From the NCBI RefSeq assembly GCF_958298935.1, contig NC_084925.1, positions 17,171,001 through 17,235,000 of the forward strand: DNA of 64,000 nucleotides, in the 5' to 3' direction. Both the position numbers and the translations under genes were made by a program. The notes beneath the pieces were generated by a model that was given only the letters and a program-made list of their open reading frames with translations, made no database searches and was not told the origin of the DNA. This DNA is from Phragmites australis. Lineage: Eukaryota; Streptophyta; Magnoliopsida; Poales; Poaceae. Every line of letters starts with the position of its first letter. Position 1 is the stretch's first letter. Shown here in pieces: positions 55,923 through 64,000 of the stretch.

Positions 55923-57560
55923 ATGGCCGAATCCATGGCAACCGCTGAGTCCCATTCCGAGTACCACGACCATCGCGATTTATTCGTCATGGGGTACTAT
56001 CCGGACGAACCAGGTGTACTCCAGGCATGGGACACCGAGCCGGAATCAGGAAGCTCTGAGACCCAACATCAGGTCTGCATGCGGCCCATTCCACAGGGGG
56101 CGATGGAGAGCCTCACGCCTCAAACACCGGCGGTGAACCCCCGGCTTTTCGCCCAGAGGGAAACCAGCCTGGCGCCGGATAGGCAGGTGCTTCAAGACAG
56201 CCCTAGCATTCCCAACACCGTCCTGAGGAGCTCCTGCATAGGGTGTTTTCTACAGTGGCGTCTTCACCTAGGCCATCACGCCGCCCCAACACGAAGGGCT
56301 CCCCACCTCGCGACCTATCACCACTCCACGCCCAGCGTCTCGACTACGGGACCATGACGCCAATGCAGAACCTCCAGACCCTACGGGTTCTCCTCAGCCG
56401 CCCACCGGTGCCCGTACCGGAGGGCTCGCTGGTGGGCCTATGGCTACGTGATCTCACCCTCCTGGTCGAGACTGCCCGGCGCCAGAACACATCAGCATGC
56501 ACCGCGCCTGTTGCGAGGACCGGTGAAGGTCGCGGTTGCCATGGGTCACAACCGGGCCTGCGAAAGAATAGGTCACGTGCTCCTCCAACCACGGGGAGTA
56601 CCCGTGGGCCACCACCAAGTCGGGGTGGCCAACCCTCCGACCTACGAAACTCCCTGAGCCAACGTGACCTTCGTGGCGTAATCCAGAGCCAGGTGGCCAC
56701 TAGAGAGGAGGAGAACAGGGCCCGACGAGTGCTAGAAAAGGGCAAACAGCCCTACCGTATGCCTCCCCCTGCAGGGAGGCATCAGACGGCTCCACCCCAT
56801 CGCCAGGACCCAGAGACCGCCATCTCTCCCCCAGGACACGCGCCGTCACCCAGCAACAAGCAGCACCCCGTTACGGGACAGGGTGTAACGCCTTGTCTTC
56901 CAGGCTACGGGAGGTGCGCTAGCTAGACAAATTCCGACCGGTCCTAGCCGAAAAGTTGGCTGCTCGACCAACTCGGAAGAGTTCCTAAAATCTACACCAC
57001 CATGGTGCAGGCTACCAGAGGACACGGGAAGGTCATGGCCAACTACTTCCCTACTGCCCTGACCGGTTCCGCCCGGTCTTGGTTGATGAATCTCCCCCAC
57101 GGGTCAGTTTAATACTGGGAGGACCTGTGGGACTAGTTCATCGCCAACTTCCAGGGAACTTACGCCCGACCAGGGGTCAAGGAAAACCTGTATCAGGTCC
57201 GATAGCGATAAGATGAGTCGTTACGAGACTACATTCGGCGCTTCACTGAGCGCTGGAACACCATTCTAAGGATCACGGGAGAATCCGTGGTCATAGCATT
57301 CAAGAGGGGGGTTAAGGACCAGAAAATGGTCAAGCAGCTGGCCACTTGGGTAATCTAAATCACCACCGAGCTCTTCGAGCTCACGAACAAATGCGCACAG
57401 GCCACCGAGGCCCGGGAGCAGCAGATCGACTCCAGGTCCCGCCCAGCGTCCGGCCAACCCACCTCTTCCAAAGGAGCCGACCGGAAAGACAAGAAGAGCA
57501 AGCGAAAGGCGGGACCTCTCGAGGTCTTGGCAGTCGAACAAGCTGGCCTTACACGCTGAC
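55923..57560 (+). pseudogene. Tat gag remnant
   Basis: Begins MAESMATAESHSEYHDHRDL at ATG 55923; frameshifted near 56240 into a Pro/Arg-rich stretch to 56926. The conserved core is near 57000-57300: GHGKVMANYFPTALTGSARS, WLMNLPHG, FIANFQGTYARP, LRDYIRRFTERWN. The basic tail KGADRKDKKSKRKAG is near 57470. At least five stops interrupt the core. Confidence 0.75.
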
Positions 57561-57758
57561 GCTTTGAAAAGAAGGAAGGGAAAAAGGTTGGGGCTACTGC
57601 CCGATCCACGTACAGATACCCACGATCTAACCGAATGCAAGGTCGTACGAGGCATCATTGACTAGGAGCTTAGAGAGTGCAAGCACAACCACAGTGACCA
57701 CGATGAAGACCAGGCTACTCCCGACCAGTCAACACTGGGGTACTAGCAGACCGATCAC

Positions 57759-59201
57759 ATGGTCCATCACATCTTCGGAGGGGCCGTGACATATTCCTCT
57801 AATATGGAATACAAGTCAGTGGTTCGAGAAGTGTGGGCAATCGCATCAGACCCGAACCCACGCCTCAAGTGGTCGGAGCTCCCGCTCACCTTCAGCCAGG
57901 CCGACCATCCGGCATGCTTCAGACACCCTGGTCGCTACCCTATCATAGTTGAACCCATGGTACAGAACATCCGACTAGGCCGCGTGCTCATCGATGGTGG
58001 GAGCTCGATCAACCTTCTCTTCACCGATGCACTGGACGCCTTGAAAATTCTGAAGAAGCTCATTAAAGCCATCCCCACCTTTCTTTGGGATCACCCCGGT
58101 CTCCTCGGCCAAGCTGCTAGGGCGAATCGAGCTACCGGTCACCTTTAGCTCGCTGTATAACTTCAGGACCGAAAGGGTCCTCTTTGATGTGGCCAACTTC
58201 GGGACAGCGTATAACACGATCTTAGGGCGACTAACAATGGCCCAGTTCATGGCCGTTGCTCACTACGCGTACCAGGCAATTAAGATCGTTGGGCCAACAG
58301 GGGCCATCACTGTTGTTGGCAACGCCAAGACGGCCCTGCACTGCGACAAGAGGAGACTCGACATGGTCGAGCTAACTCCCGGATCGCAGCCCGAGATCGC
58401 TGAACCTAGCGGACGACCAGTAAAAGTCCAGGTCATCGCCAGCGCAGACGATCGACTCAAAGGAGTAAGCCTGGACGACACCAACCTGACTAAGATAGTC
58501 CTGATTGGGGCCTTGCTGGACCCCAAATAGGAACTCGCACTCATCGCCTTCCTCTTGGCAAACATGAACGTCTTTTCATGGGGTCCATCTGATATGCCTG
58601 GAGTCCCCAGGAATTTGATCGAGCACAAGATATCCATACGGTCGGACGCACGACCCATCAGGCAGAAGCCGCGTTGGTTCGCGGCTGACCGGAAGGAAGC
58701 ACTTCAATAGAAGATCGACAAACTCTTGGAGGCAGGCTTCATCCAGGAGGTGCAGTACCCAGAATGGCTGGCTAAATCAGTCAAGGTCTGAAAGCACAAT
58801 GGTAAGTGGAGGATGTGCGTCGACTTCACCGACCTGAACAAGGCATGCCCGGAAGATCTTTTTCCCCTTCCCTGAACCGACCAGCTGGTTGACTCAACTA
58901 CAAGTAGCGACCTGTTATGCTTCTTAGAAGCCCGGTCAGGGTACCATTAGATTAGCATGTGTAAGGGGGATGAAGAAAAAACAGCTTTTGTTACACCCTT
59001 TGGGGTCATTGTTATGTAAAAATAGCTTTTGGCCAGAAAAGCGCCGGCGCCACTTATCAATGGTGCATTCAACTCATTCTTCGACCACAACTCGGGAGAA
59101 ACGTTGAGGCATACGTGGACGATGTGGTCGTCAAAAGTTAGATCAAGACGGATCTGGTCGCCGATCTCCAAGAAACATTTGATATCCTCTGGAAGTACCA
59201 C
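57759..59201 (+). pseudogene. Tat protease and reverse transcriptase remnant
   Basis: The protease motif VLIDGGSSINLLFTDAL is near 57978-58030, followed by FDVANFGTAYNTILGRLTMA (about 58183-58240). RT motifs: KWRMCVDFTDLNKACPEDLF near 58804-58864 and AYVDDVVVKS near 59107-59136. The catalytic residues are still visible, but stops and a frameshift separate the domains. Confidence 0.8.
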
Positions 59202-59391
59202 ATGAAGCTGAACTGAGAGAAGTCTACGTTCGGGGTTCCGTCGGGAAAGCTACTGGGATTCCTTGTATCTCATCGGGGGATTGAGGTGAACCCCGACAAA
59301 ATCAGAGCCATCGATCAGATGCGACCACCTACTAGGTTAAGGAAGTTTAGAAACTAACGGGATGCATTGCTGCTCTGAGTAGGTTCATCTC

Positions 59392-60356
59392 ATGGCTGGG
59401 GGAAAAGGGACCGCCACTCTTCAAACTCCTGAAGACCACTTCCAGTGGACACCGGAGGTGGAAACAGCATTCCAAGAACTCAAAAGGTACCTCTCCACTC
59501 CTCCCATACTAACCGCACCTCGTCCCAACAAGGAGCTCTTACTCTATGTTGCCACGACACCACAGGTCGCAAGCGCGGTTCTGATCGCCGAGCCAGAGGG
59601 CTTCCGGCGACTAGTGTACTACGTCAACGAGGTCTTACATGACGCCAAGGTTTGGTACCCACAAGCTCAGAAATTGCTGTAAGCCATCATGATAGCCTCT
59701 TGCAAGCTCAAACATTACTTCCAGGCTCACAAGATCAAGGTGATTTCCTCACTCCCAATTTGAGAAATTCTCCATAATAGAGATGCAACAGGGAGAACAG
59801 CAAAGTGGGTAGTAGAGCTTTGGGCATTTGACCTCCAGTTCATCCCCCGGACTTCTATCAAGTCCAGGCGCTGGTCGATTTTGTAGCCGAATGGTCGTCC
59901 TTCGAGCCCGAGTAGGTGCAGCGACCGGAGGCGGACAAGCACTAGACCATGCATTTCGATGGGTCATTCACGCTAAAGGGAGCCAGAGTTGGGGTGGTTC
60001 TGATCTCACCCACTGGTGACATCCTCAAGTACGTTGTTCAATTGTATTTTCCAGCCACTAATAACACTACTGAATATGAGGGCCTCCTGTCCGGAATGCG
60101 AGAAGCCTCCACAATTGGGATTAAACAACTGTAAGCTATAGGGGACTCTCTACTAGTCGTAAACCAGGTGCAAAAGGAGTTTCAGTGCTCTAACCCTACA
60201 ATGGCGGCATACCTCACCGAAGTGAGAAAACTAGAGCGACGCTTCATTGGCTTTGAGGTCAAGCACGTCCCTCGCAAGGATAACTTCCTAGCCGATGAGC
60301 TGGCCCGTCCAGCTTCTCAAGAATCTATCCTGGTCGGTAATCGACAAGTTCACTAA
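59392..60356 (+). pseudogene. Tat RNase H region, two domains
   Basis: First domain: FQWTPEVETAFQELKRYL then LLYVATTPQVASAVLIAE (59436-59680). Second domain, of the archaeal-like type found in Tat: MHFDGSFTLKGARVGVVLIS then NNTTEYEGLLSGMREA (59949-60110). A linker with RKDNFLADELARPASQ precedes the integrase deletion scar. Confidence 0.75.
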
Positions 60357-61077
60357 TTGGATTGAGGCCGAACCCGTCAGGAAGATCACCACTGCAGCAG
60401 CAATTAAGTTCATACGAGGGTTGGTAGTGCGGTTTGACAGTCCAAACCGCATAATCATGGACAACATAACTCAATTCGCCAGTAGTGCTTTCCAAGACTA
60501 CTGCGAGGAAATTGGGACCAAGGTTTGCTATGCGTCTATGGCTCACCCCCAAAGCAATGGACAAGTCGAGAGGGCAAATGGGATGATACTGCATGAGATC
60601 AAAACCCAGGTCTTGAATCGGCTTAAAAGCTATTGAAAATAATGGGTGGACGAACTCCCCACAGTACTCTGGTCGCTACAGACAACCCCCAGCCAGGCCA
60701 TGCTCCCCTCTGAGATCGCCCTCCAGTCACCTCAAGTCAACAACTACTCGAACAACGACCAAGTGGCGCGATGAGAGGATGACATAAACCTGATCAAAGA
60801 GTTGAGTGATCGTGCTCTGATTTGAGCCGCCCAGTATCAGCAGAGCCTCAGACGCTACAACAATCGAAGGGTACAACAACGAACACTGGTCATAGGCGAC
60901 CTCGTCCTTAGGCAAATTCAGAATAAAGCCGGTCGGAATAAACTCTCCCCCAAATAGGAGGGACCCTACAAAGTGGTCGATGTCACCCGACCTGGTGCGG
61001 TTAAGTTAGCCATGGAGGACGGCTATGAATTACACAACTCCTAAAACATCGCCTTGTTGTGCAAGTTCTATGTGTAG
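60325..61077 (+). pseudogene. Tat integrase, N-terminal third deleted
   Basis: Starts abruptly after the RNase H linker at IDKFTNWIEAEPVRKI. Present: RIIMDNITQFASSAFQ (second Asp) and HPQSNGQVERANGMI (catalytic Glu), then the C-terminal region with LQTTPSQAMLPSEIA and EGPYKVVDVTRPGAVKL. The HHCC zinc domain and first catalytic Asp are absent, so the protein could not act. A few stops follow. Confidence 0.75.
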
Positions 61078-61760
61078 GGCCACTAAAAAACGGGCCTATT
61101 TTCTCTATTTTTTAGGACCTTCCAGACGAGCGTGGAATACGACCTGTAAGTTCTCAAATTAAAAAAACCAGACTCCCTGTTTTGCAGGACCTCCCGACCA
61201 GCAACGGACTCCCTGCAAATTGGTCCTCCGACCAGAGCACGCGACCACGCTTGACAACCACTATCGAACCTGGTGACCACGGCGCCAAACAACAAGGTGG
61301 CCGAAGACCCCAGAACGGTGCAAAGCACCATCCCATATTCTCATGCGATAACAGGGGTACGAGCGGCCGGAAATACGACGACAAGGCCACAAGTCCTCAC
61401 TCGGGCCGAGCGCTGGTCGCCACCGATGGACTTGTCGAGTTATGGCTGTTCTACACACCAAGAACCTCACTAGAGAGCAGGATGGAACAAGCAGAGCCAA
61501 TTCTCCACATCAACACCGGGAAAGTTTTCTCGAAAAGCTCCAAGTAGTGGTCTTGGCCAATCCATCCGAAAAACTACGAGACTCTTTTTTTATCCTTCGA
61601 CCATCGGCAAGGGCCTGGGAGGGGGCCGGAACGAAGACGGACACCATGTGACCCTGGAAATTTCCATTCATGAGAAGGATAGGTTACAAGCCGACTAGTT
61701 GCACCCGATCGGGCTAACCATCCCAATACTTACCTGCCCTATCCTCCCTAACTCTAGTAA
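61078..61760. other. Tat 3' non-coding region
   Basis: Between the integrase and the antisense frame. Several short open frames on both strands, none recognised. Confidence 0.5.
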
Positions 61761-62310
61761 CTAGCGCGAAGTTGGCATATAAAGCCCGCTGGACCCTCGC
61801 CTCTTTCTGCCCCTGAACAAGTCAAGGAACCTCTTATACTCCTCCCTGGGATGGCAGCTCACCACTCCAAGTATCGGACGGCGACCAACGTAAGGGCCAG
61901 GGTGTGTGGCCGACGCAAAGGCCCTGCTGGTGCTGATTATAGGCCCTAGCGCGCCCTGAAGACCTCCCTTCCATTTCTCCAACTCTTCCTCTTCATCGCT
62001 GTCTTCTCCAGAAGGCCCCAATCGATCCCCTCCTCATCATCAGAAATATCGATGACATCAGCCAGGGGATCCACCGGGCAGGAGAGTGGGACGGCCCTGC
62101 AGAGGATGACTTTTTGTAGAATGGCGTAAGCTTGATAGTCGTGGGGGCCATTCGGGCATGTATCAGCTTTGATCTTGCGATCACGACCGCAACAAAAGCC
62201 TCATCCGGAAGCACCGCGGCAGGCGGATCCTGGATGGGGGGTAAATCCCCCTCCGTAGGTTCATCCAAAATCATCAAAGTCTCCGGCGAGAAGGGAGGGG
62301 AGCGCGCCAT
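61761..62310 (-). pseudogene. Antisense reading frame of the Tat element
   Basis: ATG at 62310 on the minus strand, MARSPPFSPETLMILDEPTE..., open to 61993; a frame change near 62010 leads to GPSGEDSDEEEELEKWK and onward to 61761. Tat elements (RIRE2, Grande, Retand) are known to carry an antisense frame of unknown role at this place, so this is probably its remnant. Acidic Glu/Asp cluster in the middle; no domain was recognised. Confidence 0.55.
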
Positions 62311-62726
62311 GGCCTCAGGATCTACCTACACTATGGAGCTGAGCGTGAGACGGGATAAAGAACTGGACTCTAGGTGCAAAAGGCTTGAAGGAAAGAAGGA
62401 TTGCAAGAGGAACACTCGAAGGATCCTCAAACACCCATCCTTTAAAAAGACTACAGCGGCATCCCAACCAACACAGCATTCAAACCGCTCGAAACCCGAG
62501 GGGGCACGTAGAAAGAACCAAGCATCCTTCAGGTCCAGAGGAAATGTGCCTCCCCTTTTTCCTCTCTCCCAGGACACTTAAACCTACCCCCGTGATGCGG
62601 AACTCAAAAGTTAAACTTTGAGGACGAACGGCGTCAATAACCACTCCTGGGGAGAACTACATTTGGCCTGGGACCCAAGTGATAGGATCAGGCTGAACCG
62701 CGATCACGAGGGAGCTTAGGGGCTAC
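62311..62726. other. Tat 3' UTR with polypurine tract
   Basis: Non-coding; ends in GAGGGAGCTTAGGGGCTAC just before TGTCGATG of the 3' LTR. Confidence 0.6.
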
Positions 62727-63696
62727 TGTCGATGTATTGAGTAAACGGGTACCCCAGCTAACAGGCGCCACGAACGGTGTAAACAGCCAGGGGAACATGC
62801 CTCCTAAAATGCTGATCGGTCAGGCGACTAGGGAAGGGTTACCATGACCAGTGCAAGGCCTCCAGCGGCCAATCTCGCTACGCCTACACATAAACCCGCG
62901 GCCAGCCCCACTGGTCACGGAACCGGATTAGATGCAACCCATCCGAACCACCTTTATTTGGCACCTGCTCGAACGCTTCTCTTCACCAGGCACCGGCTCC
63001 GGCGGGTAAAGTTGTGGCGGTGTAGGGGCGTTGTCCTATCCCGTAGCATTAAAGGCTACAGAGTGAGACTTTATAGGCCAGCGCAGCACTGCACGACAGA
63101 CAGGATGTTGTCAGCCACCCGGCAGGGCAAGTGGACAGGAACGGCGTAGAGAGAGGCAAGTGGACGAGAATGGTGCAGAGAGGCAAGTGGATGGGGACGG
63201 CGCGGAGACGCAAGCAGACGGGGATGGTGCAGAAGGGACCATTCCGTCCCGTCGCATTAAATGCAGCGAGGTAGGGCTCTACGGGCTAAACATGACGACG
63301 CACAGCAGCACGACATACAATGCCGTCAGAGCAAGTTGGCATACCTTGTCCTCCGTAATGATGATTTGAGTTAGATATTAGAATGAGCAAAGGCCATCTG
63401 TGTAGGGTTCACATGTAAGTTCTCCCCCTCTCTACTATATAAAGGGATGAGGACCCCGTTTGTAAAGTAGAGAAATCAATTCTGGTGAACTGCTAGGACA
63501 CCATCTGTAACCAAGTGAGATCTACGATAACACAAACACAGGATGTAGGGTTGTTATTCTTCGGGAGTCCCGAACCTGTATAACCCCCGGTGTCCCTGAA
63601 TCCGCCATCTACACACACACCCAGTCCCTGAAACATCATTTATGCACCCACTGTCCAGCTTACCCTGGAATCACTGTCAGGGATTTACCCTCGACA
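62727..63696 (+). repeat. 3' LTR of the Tat element (970 bp)
   Basis: TGTCGATGTATTGAG ... CCCTCGACA with TGTCGA/TCGACA inverted ends. TATA box TATATAAA at 63436-63443. The 27 bp minisatellite has four units here (63125-63234), against five in the 5' LTR. Confidence 0.9.
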
Positions 63697-64000
63697 TCTA
63701 CTCATGTGGCAATTACATAGGGTATCCCTTAAGGTGACGGTATGGGAAGTGAATACATTGGCAACAACATATGCAAATGTCACTTGTGCGGCAAGATGCA
63801 CAAGCACCGTTCGCGCTACCTATTCTTTTCTTTGCGTGAAGGGTGATGATTAGTAATGATTGTATATATTAATGCATGTGATCTTGATGTTTGTTGCGAA
63901 GAGACACGTTTGAGAAGGAAACGTGTAGATAGGAATCAAGTATACCTTCATTTTCTATAACTCATATGCATGTAATTTTCCATGTAATGATATCCGGCTA
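63697..64000. other. TSD (TCTAC, 63697-63701) and flanking sequence
   Basis: The TSD is followed by sequence continuous with 54862. AT-rich, with no coding signal recognised. Confidence 0.6.

Larger units (their letters stand above)
54863..63696 (+). mobile_element. Old full-length Tat-lineage Ty3/Gypsy element
   Basis: 8.8 kb with TSD TCTAC, two LTRs, PBS TTGGCGCGCCAAGTAGGGG at 55853, gag, protease (DGGS), RT (YVDD), two RNase H segments, part of integrase, a long 3' region with an antisense reading frame, and a purine-rich tract GAGGGAGCTTAGGGG before the 3' LTR. Two RNase H domains and an antisense frame are hallmarks of Tat elements. Stops throughout make it inactive. Confidence 0.85.

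Noticed and set aside
62132..62581. 149-codon plus-strand frame in the Tat 3' region
   Set aside because: Lies opposite the antisense frame known for this lineage and shows no recognisable domain.

Overview
The window is nuclear DNA of a grass (Poaceae). The evidence is one split plant gene with introns, surrounded by nested plant transposons of the Tat and CRM-like Ty3/Gypsy lineages, a Ty1/Copia-like element and a CACTA element. No prokaryotic gene organisation, CRISPR array or RNA gene was seen.

Layout. (1) 1-5003: a decayed minus-strand Tat-type Gypsy element cut by the window edge, with a 1.75 kb solo LTR (1971-3719) inserted in its gag region. (2) 6322-29873: the only cellular gene, a chloroplast RHOMBOID-like protein of the RBL9 type on the plus strand. 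Its last intron is 18.3 kb long because it carries a 17.4 kb CACTA transposon (11662-29045). The CACTA encodes a degenerate tnp2 transposase and a second gene with an Ulp1-like protease segment, both on the minus strand. A large-LTR, gag-only Copia-like element (20086-26801) has split the transposase gene. (3) 29874-31978: gene flank with a 39 bp minisatellite. (4) 31979-54273: an old, internally deleted CRM-like Gypsy element. Its left LTR was hit by a younger CRM-like element that now exists as a perfect LTR-int-LTR-int-LTR-int-LTR array (32703-50260, period about 5.63 kb). One 5 bp target duplication (AAAAG) brackets the whole array. (5) 54274-54862 and 63702-64000: pieces of a further element, split by (6) 54863-63696, an old complete Tat-type Gypsy element with TSD TCTAC.

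How parts act together. The four LTRs of the young array look identical, so it is very recent, yet every copy lacks a recognisable protease and carries the same 2 bp frameshift in the integrase tail. It therefore probably moved or was copied as a partner-dependent element and then expanded by recombination between LTRs. The rhomboid gene keeps an intact splice pattern across the 18 kb intron. It has one in-frame TGA, lying inside a 72 bp GT-AG segment whose removal would restore the frame. All exon and domain calls were made by reading the sequence; no database search was run.
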